Shown here in pieces: positions 10,301 to 37,501 of a stretch of DNA of 64,000 bases. This DNA comes from Scatophagus argus (Eukaryota; Chordata; Actinopteri; Scatophagidae). The stretch lies in NCBI RefSeq assembly GCF_020382885.2, contig NC_058506.1, positions 20,820,818 to 20,884,817 of the forward strand. The letters run 5' to 3'. Position numbers and translations under genes: made by a program. How positions within the stretch are numbered: the first letter of the stretch is position 1; each line of letters begins with the position of its first letter. Under the pieces are notes generated by a model that saw only the letters and a program-made list of their open reading frames with translations, did no database searches and was not told the origin of the DNA.

Positions 10301-13300
10301 AGTATAAAGTAAAAATTGACCTATTTTTGAGCCATAAAGTGAGTTAACAAGGCAGCGCACTGGTCTAAGTGTTCCTCATTACACTTGGCGTCTCGTCCTA
10401 CCTTCCATGAGGGCAGCATTAGTCCTGCAGTCCATGCGATGGATGTTTCTCAGGCAGTAATCTCTCAGCTCGGGAGTGTTACTCAGACACTGCAGGATTG
10501 AGTTCATGAAACACTGAAAATCACAAATGGAAGGATTAATTGAAGGCCCACAAAGAATTGGTGGTCAAATCACAAAGAGAAGTAAAAGCACTTACTGTGT
10601 TTCCCAGGTTCCTCAGCCCCACCAGGCCTTGAGGACTCTTATGCTGTTCAGAGAGAAAGAGGAGAGGCTGGAGTTTACTGCGTTTGTCGAACAGAAACAT
10701 TCACCACGACAACACAGTGTGATGCATGTGTTCAAGCGTTAAGGGTCTGAAGTGTTCACAACGCATGAACACCACAAACACAACTGTTAAGTCATTTTTG
10801 AGCACTTGACTGACAAAAAAATTCACTTTGACTTTCTTGGGCACATGAATGACGATCAGTTAATAAGTTTTAGGTCCCACACAGGCCTCTTCGTTTGGCC
10901 AGTTCACAAGATATGTTTAGCTGTTGAGGCAAAGGTGATCTAATGTTCATAAATAGGAAATGTTTAGTTTTTATGTGATTTTTAACACCATCTAAATGCC
11001 AAACTTAAGCCATAAATGAAATAACAGAGGCTGGCGGTCCTCTGAGCGGCTGTCTCCTGTGTTGTTAACGTGTGGAATAAATATGTTCAGAGGAACTGAT
11101 GCTAAAGGCACGCAGCAACAGCGTACATTTGAATAAAGCAGTCAGTGCAGCCTGCTGAGCATCCCAACAGATCAGCTTGCACGTGTTCTCAGTATGATGA
11201 AACTACAGTATGGCTCTGTGGCATTCCTCAAGTGTGAACGAGCCTCCATGAGTCTGTGTGGCATTTCACTGCATAGCAGCTGATGGTCACATTGCTGGCA
11301 GCGTGGCGGCACCGTGCTGTGGCGTTCAGCTACAGATCCACATGCCGATGAGCCTGCCAGCCGCGGTCCACATCACCGCATGACATCACACAGGCATGTG
11401 ACGCAGACCGGAGAGAAACGCTCTGCTGACAATCTGCAGAACACAGCGTGTTGTGTGGGAGCTTCGCATCACTGCTCGAGTCACGGATCAGCTGGTTTTT
11501 GCTTTTGGCACTTCTGTTGTCACACCGCCAGCGTGGCGTTAATCATCTGTAGGTCAGACGGATGCAGGGCTCTGAAAGCCACGGCGCATCTGCTGGTAGT
11601 GATACTGCTGATGTGTTTAAGATGGAGAACAATCACAAACACCTGCCTTTTAACTGCTGTATGGAAATGCTTTCAAACAGCATTTGGACCAACTCACTCA
11701 TATTTATCAAGTCTGTGTGGAGTGACATGCTGGTGGGTTTGCAGAGAACAAGAAGGAATTTGGCATCAGAATTCCTTTTTCTTCCTAATTCCTTTGTTGG
11801 CACTAAAAGTTGGCTTCAGGTTGGGTTTTATGGGCCAGGTTTGGGTCTGATTTTGAGGCCATCTGAATGTCACTGGCCAGAACAAGGCCAACCAACGTCA
11901 TTACTGTTGTAAACAGATACAAATCACTTCCTGTCCATGAATTAACAGGTGACCCATTGCCCTGCAGCTCGTGCTGAATGAGGGAACATAGTAACTTGGA
12001 GCAAGTCAGCACCGCCATGCATGAGCACCTGTGCTGACGGCTGAGGAGCTGCATGTGGAAACAACAGCATCCAGGTAGCAACACGCTAACGGAAGCTTAC
12101 ATGAAGGCACAGACGCAAACATGGACACAAACTGAGCATCAGGGTCAGCCACCTGTATCTCATGCTAATCTATGAGGTGCTCAGAGTGTATACTGACAAC
12201 AATCTGCTCGCCCTTCACATATGGCACCTTCAGTCAAACAGAACAGAACATAATATCCCACTGTGCTGTTATCCTTATCAAGACTTTCGGGTTTGGCCCC
12301 TCATGACTGTCACCATGTTCCAAAAGCTTTCCAACTCTGAAAATAGAGCAGTGACAACATAAGCCCTCTCTTGGCTGAAGTCTTGGGTTGTTTTTTATTT
12401 CCCCTTTGTGTTTCCCTTCTTCTCTGCAGCATTTGAAGGTGACCATATGGTGCGAGTCCCAATCTGCTGCACCGCTGTGAATACTGACCAGCGGGGCTCG
12501 GCTCGCCCAGCAGGCAGCTCGGGATTTAAAAGACCCACCCAAAAAAACGAGGAAGTGATTCGTTCAGGTCGTCTCTGCACTCTGAACAAGAGCAAGAACG
12601 CTCTCCACTGCTTGGCAGGACTTCAGAGAGAAGCAAGAGAACATTATGTCCGCTATGTGTTCCTGGTCAAGGCCATCTAACGTGTGACGTAGGAAGCAGC
12701 ACTCCTGCACGCATGGTGCTAGCTATGCCCAGCGTACCAGCAGGGCTGGAAAAAGGTGCCAAAATACCACACTCAAGTAGAAATATTGGTACTTTCCTTC
12801 CCACTATGTGGAGATATCCAAGTCCAGATCAAAGCGGTGGACCAATCAGCACCACTAGAGCCTCTGGCATGGCTAACGTGGCATATTTAAGTTAAAACAA
12901 GACTTGCTGGTTACAAAAGCACCACAAACTACACAAAAAACTACTTGATTTCACTCAGAGACATTAGTGTTAAGACGGTGTGTGTACAGTGGATACAGAG
13001 GCATGCATTACGCTGAGAGAGACTGATAATGAATGTATTAACAAGAACAAACTGTTGAAGTGCTGCTGCTGGCTGCTAATAGACACTGCCATGAAGACAT
13101 TAAGCCCACAGGGATACAGCTGTGTGTGGGCTGTGGACAGCTCGGTGTGTTATCGAAACGTCCTGTCTGAACACATTCCTTATCGGCGGTGTCCTTTCCT
13201 ATTATGTAACCAACGTCACACTCGACTTGTTGCTTTAATGCAGGCAGTCCTGTTGTGCTGCTGCTTGTTTTATGTGTGTGCTTACAGCCCAGACCTCCAC

Positions 13301-14132
13301 TTACAGGCTGATAAGGGCCTGAAGGTCACATGGGGACCTCCACAAAGCTCTCTGTCAATTTTAAAGTGAGGCACAAAGCATTTAGTTTTCACATATCTTA
13401 CTCTCTTCTGAGTAAGTGTGTCCTTAATTGTCTTCCTCGCAGTTTGCAACTGAAGCCTAAAGTGTGAAGTAGGAATGGAGTGACCTTGCTGTCCTTATCC
13501 TGTTTAAAAGGTACTGGACTGTCCAATGCAACTCCACTGTGGGGCTGCTGGTCACTCACTGTGGGGTTGGTTGTCCCTGTGTTATGTGATGGAGGCAGTC
13601 ATAAACTCCACTCGTACTCCACTGTAACTTATTTTACAGCTTTAGTTACTGGTTACTTTGCTGACTCAGGTCATTAATAAAATTCACATAATGAATCAAA
13701 CATCACAGACTAAGCTACAGTAATTAAAATTAGCTCCACCTTTACCTGCTGCAGCATTAAGGAGCCTTACACATTAGTGCATCAATAGCAACAATAACAG
13801 AGTATTTCCACACTGTGATGTTCCTAATTTTAATGAAGTAAAAAGTCTGGATACTTCTGTCGACCAGCTGGTGAGTACAGGCAGATTAAATACTCTTTCC
13901 TTAAAAAAAATAAAAGTTACCATCGGAATGCTTTTGGAAAGGTGAGACAGAAGCAGAGGTGCAGTGATGGTGGACTCACCTTGGCCTGGTTGATGATCAG
14001 ACCCATGAAGGCAGACACCACCTTGGACCCGGACAACATCGGACTCTTCCGCTCCAGATCGGATCTGTCGAAGGGGAAAGCGGCCGGTTTCTCCGGTACT
14101 GTCACCGTGTACGAGTGTCGCAGAGACGGCAT
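7309..14132 (-). CDS. usp2: Ubiquitin-specific peptidase 2, short (USP2-45-type) isoform, 12 coding exons
   Basis: Exons in coding order: 13980-14132, 10596-10637, 10402-10513, 9551-9662, 9334-9444, 8969-9033, 8763-8866, 8436-8516, 8250-8328, 7899-8006, 7672-7792, 7309-7414. They total 1194 nt (397 aa) with consistent phases. The N-terminus [20 protein letters not shown] resembles the mammalian short-isoform start (MRTSYTVTLPE...). The USP catalytic domain follows: Cys box [12 protein letters not shown] (nucleophile about C66), QQDAQEFL, zinc-ribbon cysteines in CTVC (211/214) and CNRC (262/265), His box GGHYTAYC (H343), then YNDSRVSP (N360). It cleaves ubiquitin from substrates; mammalian USP2 acts on MDM2, cyclin D1 and clock proteins (family knowledge). 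All catalytic residues are present, so it should be active. The largest intron is 10638-13979 and holds nothing recognisable. Exon 2 has an ambiguous AAG/AGAG acceptor, chosen by phase. The gene is convergent with the mucin-like gene and lies downstream of tecta on the same strand. Confidence 0.95.
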
Positions 14133-14270
14133 GGTAGCGCTGCTGAACGTTGTCCGAGCCCACGACGGAAGCTTCAACCACTGCAGCCGGACACGATGAA
14201 ATCCCACCGACAGGCTCTGAACTGAGGCTGAGGTCAGTAATCGGGTGAAGATCAGTCGGTTCCGAATGAG

Positions 14271-14306
14271 TCTGTCTGTCTGTCTGTCTGCCTGTCTGTC
14301 TGTCTC
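14271..14306 (+). repeat. (CTGT)n microsatellite in usp2 5' flank
   Basis: Tetranucleotide CTGT run with one CCTG interruption, about 140-175 bases upstream of the usp2 start codon. It may fall in the 5' UTR or promoter. Confidence 0.95.
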
Positions 14307-14484
14307 TCCTGTCCCTCACCTGGACGTAACCTTCCCGTACTGAAAAGTACAGTAAGGCAGAGGTGGCGTGTGCCTGAGTTTTTACTGCGTGCTGTAAACG
14401 CCCCCTCCCGCCCTGTGAACGGCGACGCTGCCTTCAGGTGCTGTGGGAAACTGAGCTGACTTTCGCTCTGGGAAGAAGCTGTGA

Positions 14485-14730
14485 AAAAGCAGCGATGGAA
14501 GTAGTCGATCCTGTTCAGATTCTTTACATACAGTAGTGGAAAAACTGTGATGCAAGTGAAGGTCATGCATTTAAATTTTTACTTCAAAGTACATAAATAT
14601 TAACGCTGGATAAACTTAACGAAACCTACTAAGAGCAAGAGTAGCTGCTCATTATGCATAATGGGCCCTTTGAGAATAACACAAAAAGGCAGAATCATTT
14701 GTTTTATTTATTGGATTATAACTGAACTGT
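14485..14730 (+). repeat. Dispersed AGTAC/TACTT teleost repeat
   Basis: The features in order are gatggaagtagtcgatcctg, ttctttacatacagtagtgg, aaggtcatgcatttaaattt, ttacttcaaagtacataaat, then gctcattatgcataatgggc and ttattggattataactgaac. The same ordered blocks recur, more diverged and in reverse orientation, at 51400-51640, and partial copies occur at 24222-24298 and 60170-60262. Recognised as a common teleost interspersed repeat; family not named. Confidence 0.65.
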
Positions 14731-15771
14731 CAAAGGAATGGTGCAGTTAATGTTAAATGTAAATCTGTCTGTGAGGAAACCAGTTTTTAAGTACTTTAAC
14801 TGAAAGGTTTGAGATATGCTGCTTCCAGTCGAAAAGGTTTAGATTGGCCTTTTGGGTCTTGTATTAATTGAAGTTTTTAAACTAAATACGGACAGTAATG
14901 AGTATTTTTGTTTTAACAATTACCCAGACAGACCACTAAAGACTTGATGGAAAGTCCTCTGGAGTTTGGAGTTGGGTATGAAAATTCTCCCCTCCCCCTT
15001 CAGCCAGCATATTAAGTGTCTATAATGGAGACAAAGTTCAAGAAGCACTTTAGCTGAGGGTGCTTATGAGGACAACCACATTTCATTGATATTAAGAACA
15101 AGGTACAGCAGGCAGTTTGTGCTTTTACAGCAAAAGACATGCTTAAACAGTAGTTATTTCTGCTTGTTCTTACACTGAGCTAACACAGAATATGCGGATG
15201 GTTTGAAATAAAGCAGAATAAGTGTTACGTGTCGGCAGAAAATAAAAGCTCTCATCAGCTTTGTTCCTCCTTATAAAAACCTCAGCCCATATCAGAGAGG
15301 TTTTGCTGACCTTGACTGTGATCTTTGGACTGTGGTTCTGGCTTGACACAGAAATTACTGAGTGAGATAAGAAGTTTGATAGCTGCCTTGTAAACCTTTA
15401 CAGGTCCTTCAACCTTCTACCTTTAATTTAATCTTTATGCTCCAACAGAGAGAACATTAGAAATGAGATCACTGCTTTCACGTCACGTAACACACCACAC
15501 ATGAATCAAGTTTCATGTCTGTATGGTCACAGGTGACATCACGGTATCCACAATATCTCTCTCAAATGGACAAAACAAAAAGTCCCAGAGTCTGTTGGGA
15601 GGATTGAATGACATATTGATATTTTTTGCACATGAGTAAAGGAGCCGAAACTGTAGATATGTTGAAATGAAGAGTTGACTCCCTTGGGATCAGGAAACGC
15701 GGTCATGAAAACACAGTTTATCCTGACCACAGACCTTTAGAAAGGACAGGATCAGCAGGAGTGTAAGGATC

Positions 15772-15990
15772 TAACCTCTGGAGACCGTAAATATTATAAT
15801 CTGACCTGCTGGTTATAGGATCATTAAAGTTTATCCTGAGGGGGTCATGAATGTGCGCACCAGGTTTCACAACAGTCCGTCCATTTGTTGTTGAGAGTCA
15901 AAGCCACAAATGTTCACCTCACGATGATGCAGGTGAATCAACAAAGTCGTCAGGTTTCATCCTCTGGGGACCACGAATGTCTGCGGTGTG
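15772..15990 (+). repeat. Dispersed repeat (CTCTGGGGACCACGAATGTC type), two partial units
   Basis: Unit one has acctctggagaccgtaaata, then gagggggtcatgaatgtgcg, caccaggtttcacaacagtc and cgtccatttgttgttgagag. Unit two, at about 15955, has tttcatcctctggggaccac and gaatgtctgcgg. A third copy lies at 43105-43190. The pattern is familiar from teleost intergenic DNA; family not named. Confidence 0.6.
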
Positions 15991-16385
15991 ATGCTTGTTT
16001 TTTTCCACAGCGAACTGACCAACAGACGAGAGACTGAAAATCAAAGTTCAGTTGAATTTGCTTTGAATGCTGATCGTCTGCACAGACTGAACCAGTTTCA
16101 TTAAAGTCCATAATAATTTTGTCCTTCTGGAAGACATTAGGCCAAGATTTAATGAATGATTGAAGATTTGAAAAGCAGGGCCGCATGCTGCGTAACCCCC
16201 ACGGCCTTTTGTCTTAACACCACTCTGAACATAAACTTTACTCTATCATCAACATTAGATGTGAATAAAATGTGGTAAAACTTTACTTTAATTTATGGAC
16301 TTGCTGAATGGCTGTGATTAAGATAAGAGCCATCTGCTGTACACTATGTTAAGAACTGTCGTTAATAATCACCTCTGAATGCCGT

Positions 16386-16395
16386 GTTACGTAAC
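16386..16395. promoter_or_regulatory. D-box-like palindrome GTTACGTAAC
   Basis: A perfect 10-bp palindrome containing TTACGTAA, the consensus for PAR-bZIP factors (DBP/TEF/HLF). It lies 2.25 kb upstream of the usp2 start codon. Motif match only. Confidence 0.3.
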
Positions 16396-16698
16396 ACCAC
16401 AGGGTACATGCACGCAATAAAAATGAATTTTCTCAGGTATGAAGTCTGGAGGCTACAGACTCCTCACTGACAGATAAAATTACTGTGAAAACACCTGTCC
16501 AAAGCGTTACAATAGTCACAGGGCCAAACACACACACTCTCCTTATATGAAGGCCCATCCCTTCACTCAAACACACACATCCACTTCGCTCCTCCACCCG
16601 CCGTGAGTCGTGCGTCCCGTTGGCGTGTGTGTTGCTGAGGAAATACCTTCAGCAGCACTCGTGTTTGAGCAGGGAATCCTTTTCTGTAGACTTTGTGG

Positions 16699-16706
16699 TT
16701 ACGTAA
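16699..16706. promoter_or_regulatory. D-box-like motif TTACGTAA
   Basis: Second exact TTACGTAA, 312 bases from the first one at 16387 and 2.57 kb upstream of the usp2 start codon. Motif match only. Confidence 0.3.
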
Positions 16707-17019
16707 ACTTTACAGTTAGTCACTCACTTAGCTGCCTTTACGCGAATGAATGAAGCTCAAATACCAGCAACACAAAGGACCAAGTGAGAGACAAGTGGAA
16801 CCACTTCAGAGTGAACTTCAATTATGCCTAATTGTGGCAGTTTTATTATGAAAACATGTTTTGGTAGATGTTCTGTGTAAAAGAAAAGATGACTAGTGGT
16901 TAGTACTGAGTGGCCTGCAGGTATCCCTCTGTCCACTTCTTTCTGCACTTGCAAATAAATATAACCAAGAGCCAAATGTTACAGATGTCAGAATAGACAA
17001 ATATCAATAGCAAGATACA

Positions 17020-17072
17020 AGATACAAGATAGGTTTATTTGTCACACAATCAACTCATTTGCAGATGATCTT
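17020..17072 (+). repeat. Dispersed repeat tail, (ATACAAG)n then TTTATTTGTCAC
   Basis: agatacaagatacaagatag precedes gtttatttgtcacac, the short-tandem plus terminal-block layout of retroelement 3' ends. It resembles 5578-5640. Confidence 0.45.
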
Positions 17073-18036
17073 TTGATTAATCTTGAAAAAATATGTTTCT
17101 TTCTTTCTGGAATATAAAACCTTCTCAGGTGCGCCTAAAGAAAAAGAAAAAATTACAAAAGAAGTACAACAATCATTTAAGTGCGGCAAATATTTGGGTT
17201 GACATTAAGCAGTCATAAAAGAGTCTGACACACACACACAGGCTGTAACACACACCCACCAACAAACTTATGTAACCTTGGATACACAACATGCCCAGCA
17301 CAAAAGGGAGAGGAAACAAGGTTGAACGCTACACCTGAACGCTACGCCTGAACGCTGTTTTCAGTACCAACAGATCACATCAGCTGTCATGTAAATCGGC
17401 CGTGGCCTGAATGAGTGACTGAATGGGAAATGGGGGTCAGACGCCTCTCAGCATTCAGCCGCATTAAGCCCTGCTGCCGAACACAACTCAGACGCAGGAG
17501 ATATTTCATGTGTCAGCCGTTTTCAAACGTACTGCTCACTTTTCACTACATTCGTTCACACTGTGAAATCTAAACCGTGAGAAGGCGTATCGTCGGTGTT
17601 TTCAGGACAACTTGTCCTCTGCAGGGTCTTTGCATTTAATGTTTAGACAGCAGCAAACTTTCATAATCTGCGGCTGATAAGTTCTGATTGGACGCAGGTG
17701 TGAAAATAGCTTTAGGAAGACTGCTGAGCTGATTTATTTTGTATGTGTGGATGCGAGCACACTGTTGCCTTAAACTGAAATCATGCATCTTTCACAGTGT
17801 ACACATCTTACCGTTGTTTAACCCACACTGCTACAGACATGACGCAGGGTTTATTATTGCGTTGTTAGTTTCTTTGTTACTCTACTTGAGTTTTCTCTAA
17901 TTTAACTCATTTATATTTTAAATCCTTGATATTTTGATCTCATAAAAATGCAAACTGTCTTATCGCTCAAACCTCACATCTCTGTCTTCTGTTGAAGGCC
18001 GACTGTTGTTGGAAACCCTCTTGTTTTGAGGCTGGG

Positions 18037-18061
18037 AAAGCAAAGCAAAGCAAAGCAAAGC
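18037..18061 (+). repeat. (AAAGC)5 tandem repeat
   Basis: Five tandem copies of AAAGC in noncoding DNA. Confidence 0.9.
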
Positions 18062-21000
18062 TGGCTCAAGCAGGCGTTAAGAATCTGATATTTCTATAAA
18101 TCTCAAATCAACATGAACTGAGAGCTCCTACCCTGTGATTTCCCCTCATATAATACCAACACAATTCAGGGTTTTAGTCAGGATTAAGCATTACACATTT
18201 GAAAGACAAGCTCCCAGAGATGGTCGAGGAGTGTGAAGCCAGTTAACATGTCTCATTTGGTGGACATTTCGGCTGACAGCCGGCCGTCTTTAAGGCCTCG
18301 GTCACACAAGTCGGTTTAGGATGTTATGTAAGCATCTGAGACATTCAGAAAATACCATAACATCTTTTCAAGGGTGGGTCTAATGCGAAGATTGATTCAT
18401 TCATGCTGGTTTGAGTTTAATCCTCTGTTGCTAGTAGCAACAACTGCTGGGACAGTTGCATAATGTTCTTAATCCACACCCGCATGCCTGACCCTGTCCT
18501 GCCCTGTTTGTTGTTGGACTAGATGGTTATGCTTAGATAAACGTGTCATGGTCAGAGGTAATCAGTGTTGCAGGTCTTCACATGATGGACAGAAAATAAT
18601 GCAGAATAAAGCACCACAGTTCTGTCACAAGTAAAACACATCCATTATGTGCTCCACGAATGCCCTTGTTTGCTTGTACTCCTGTCTTGTAATTGTTAAT
18701 TTGTGATTTAGCAGAATTTATTGCTTTTATGATTAGCATACTGCTGACCAGACCAGCCACCTCAGAGCCTTTTCATTATGGTGGGGCTGGGATGAAGTGA
18801 GTTTGGTTTGATGGACATTAGTGAGGTAGCTAGATGTTTGACTACACAGAACAACAAGCTTCTAACTCGTGGGAAGGTGAAGAGCCGACACTCGTCAGCA
18901 ACATTCAACGTCAGGTCCGATCTGCTCCCACAAATGTGCTTTTCTGTCTCCACACGCTTCTCCATCATCAGGATGAGGAGTCCCACTCAGTTCTCTCAGT
19001 TTCTGAAGAGGTCAGATCTGCTGGGTTCACTCTTTTGAACTCTTCTGCTTTGACCTGTGGGGTTCGGGCTCTTTGTGCATGTTTGGCTTACTGTTGGGAC
19101 TTTTCTGTACAGTTTTATGACTGCAGTCTTTCTCCTGACTTCAGCTGAGAGTGCATAGCGAGGACAGAGTATATACACAGGCAGGCTGCCAAGTACGAAA
19201 GAACAACGCTGATACATGACTAATAATCATAAGTAATTATGTCTTTTCTGTCCATCTTGTTGGATCAGTGCTGCCCAGCCCGTTTCTTTTCACCTCACCT
19301 TTCATTCCACGCTGACATATTATTAAATGTCAGATATCTGATGGATGACAGCAGAGTACACAAATGCCCCAAAGGCATGGCACAGGGTCGGGCGCATGTT
19401 TGATCGTGGAAAATATTTACTCAGATCGATTTAGAAGCTTCCAAGTAAGTAAACACAATCACAAGGCGTGGAGAGAATGAGACAGGTGATTTGATTTGAA
19501 GTACATGTTGCCAGGAGACAGCAGGATTGATCCAAGTTCACTCGGTCTGTCGGTGAAGGACGTGAGAGGAAAAGTTCAAAGAGCTCACATTAAAACTACT
19601 GAGGGGTGAAGTGAATAAAGTTAATCATATGTTTACAATGCAGTATTCTGCCCCCCATGCTGACAGCTCTTCCCATCTGCTGGACAATGAACCGACCTGT
19701 CAGTGGTGTTAATGTCGAGGCTGATTCATGTAAGTATAACTGAAGCCTTTAGAAATGATTATATAATTAAGAAATAACTACAAAGGCTCTTCTGGTCCTG
19801 CAGCCCTGAACGGGCACAACTCAAAGCTTCGCATCAAACAAACTTTGACTCACGCTGACTTTGAGAACGTCTTCATTTATTAAACGTTGTAGTGGTGCTG
19901 CTCTCAAAGAAAAAATATCATCTGATTATTAAAAAAAAAAAAAAAGATGACATGTTCCACCAAACTGACAAAGGACTGCTGTACATTTGTACACTGAAGG
20001 TAGCAAAATAAGTCTACCTGTGGAAAAACTGCTACTGACTGTGTAACTAACCCAAAAGTCCAGTCGGCTTCGGTAAAGAACACTGAAGGGTTCCATACGC
20101 CGTGTGGTGACACAAACAATGAGCAGGGACCACACTCGGAGAACCTTACTCTATCAACAGTACAGCACGCAGTCACGTGTTCATCCTAAAAGACAGCCTG
20201 TTGTTCAGAATCAATAATCAGTCGATATTTATGGCAGGAGTGTTACATCACTATAGTTGATTAGGACAGAAATGAAAGAAATGAGATATTTTAATGGCAC
20301 GGCTGGTTGCATATCTTACATCCAAAAACACAACCTGGGTGCTAGTCTACAACACCAAAATCTGAGTGAAAAACATACGAGTATTCATTTCAGCAGGTGC
20401 TCTCCTCACACATAAATACTCAGTTCATTCATCATCTCCACTGTGACATCCGAGACAAACGCCTTTTATTTTCTTCCCACGTGATCCGTCGCCTTTTTGC
20501 TGCCACGAGCTGACGTGGACTCTGTTGGGCTCGAATGATGAACACTATGATTACAATAGTCTGTCCGGAGGGCAAATGGGATGTGAGCATATCAAGCTCT
20601 GCAGTGAGTGAAGCCAGCCAGTAGATCTGCTGTCCACCAGACAGTCAGGAGAATTTACATCTACACACTTTAATATCCAGACAGTATGAAAGCAGGGAGC
20701 TTCAGCACCCATAACGCTGGTGTTAACTCGCGGTCTGCATCTGACACACGCCTGGAGGTGTGACTGGATCTCAGTCGAGTGTCAGCGCAATCTCTGAGTT
20801 TGGACGCTTTCTTAAGGAAAAGTGAGTAGAGACGAGCATTTCCTTACTCATGTAACACTACTGCAAGGATCAGTACCTGCACACTTAGTCCCTGAAACAA
20901 ATCTGCACAATAATTAATGCATCCACTAATCATAAGTTGAGGGACTCTAGTGTAAATAATCTTTTTTCAGGTACTTGTTTCCTGTGTGGTTATTCTTTTT

Positions 21001-21636
21001 GAATGCACACCCTTCCCTTATCCCTGCATGCCTTGCAGCCTCTATCCTGTTTGCTGCTGTAATGTTGTAATTTCCCAGTTATGGGACCAACAAAGGATTA
21101 TCTTATCTTATCAGTTTGGGAGCCTCTCTGAGTTCTCATCTCATGTTGGCAGTGACGACAGCCAGACTTGAACTCATCTTAGGCAGCTTCTCCATCGGCT
21201 GGCTGAGAAGGCCTCCAGCCTCTGGAGTGAGTGTGCGGGACAGAAGACCTCCATCAATCCCATGGGGATATTTTACCCTTAACGCCACTGATGACGGTGA
21301 CGATGGTGTCTGCTGCTTTCAGGGACGTTCAGTGTCGTTCCAGCTTTCATTATTGTTGAACCACAAACTGTCATAAGGCAGTAAAAGGAGCTGTAACTGG
21401 AGAATTTTTCGCATCTTTGTTTAAAAAATAGTTTTAGTGGATTGCAAACACAGTGAGTCCAATTAATTTTCTTTTCACTGAACAGTAAAATGAAACTTAT
21501 TGTTTCAGCAGAAAGATAAACCGAGAAGCCTCCAGAAATTCCACTTTTTGATAAAAAAAACACTGTGGCAGACTAACACACTCATTTCTTAACAAACAGC
21601 TACCATCAGAAAGATCTGAAAGATGTTAAAATCACA

Positions 21637-21667
21637 AACACACACACACACACACATACACACACAA
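21637..21667 (+). repeat. (CA)n microsatellite
   Basis: CA dinucleotide run with one TA interruption, within about 400 bases of the tecta stop codon and possibly in its 3' UTR. Confidence 0.93.
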
Positions 21668-22025
21668 ATCTACACTTAGTGGCTTTAAGTGGATGGTAGC
21701 ACACAGCGAGGCGCCCTGATGTATGTGAGGGTGATGAATTACACAACGAGAAGAGCAGCAGTGAAACTGGTGAAACTGGAGATTAGGTGGGATCAGGTGT
21801 CCACATGTCCAGACGGGCTTACTTTTCTGGTTTAGTCACGTACCTTCAGGTGCATCGTATGACCTCAGAGGTGAATGTGAACGCGTTTTCTGTCTGTTTA
21901 GATTTTCTGACTGGTACACAGCTGATCTACTGGCTGATCGCCGCTGACGCTTTGTGCATCTTCAAGTCTTTTCTGTCGCTGTTTTTCATCCTTGTGGTTG
22001 GGTGCCTTCCTTCGCTCGCGGGGCG

Positions 22026-37501
<15,476 letters not shown>

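Larger units (their letters stand above)
14133..22025. other. Intergenic region between usp2 and tecta
   Basis: About 7.9 kb upstream of usp2 and downstream of tecta (both minus strand). It includes the usp2 promoter side, dispersed repeats (14485-14730, 15772-15990, 17020-17072), simple repeats at 18037-18061 and 21637-21667, and two TTACGTAA motifs. I searched it for an N-terminal exon of a long USP2 isoform and saw none. No open frame shows a recognisable family. Confidence 0.6.

Noticed and set aside
11314..11850. 178-codon plus-strand open frame inside usp2 intron 1
   Set aside because: No recognisable domain, irregular composition, and no splice or promoter context; most likely chance in a 3.3-kb intron.
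13774..14319. 181-codon minus-strand frame overlapping usp2 exon 1
   Set aside because: It reads through the CTGT microsatellite and the exon in the wrong frame; the real usp2 frame gives the conserved N-terminus.
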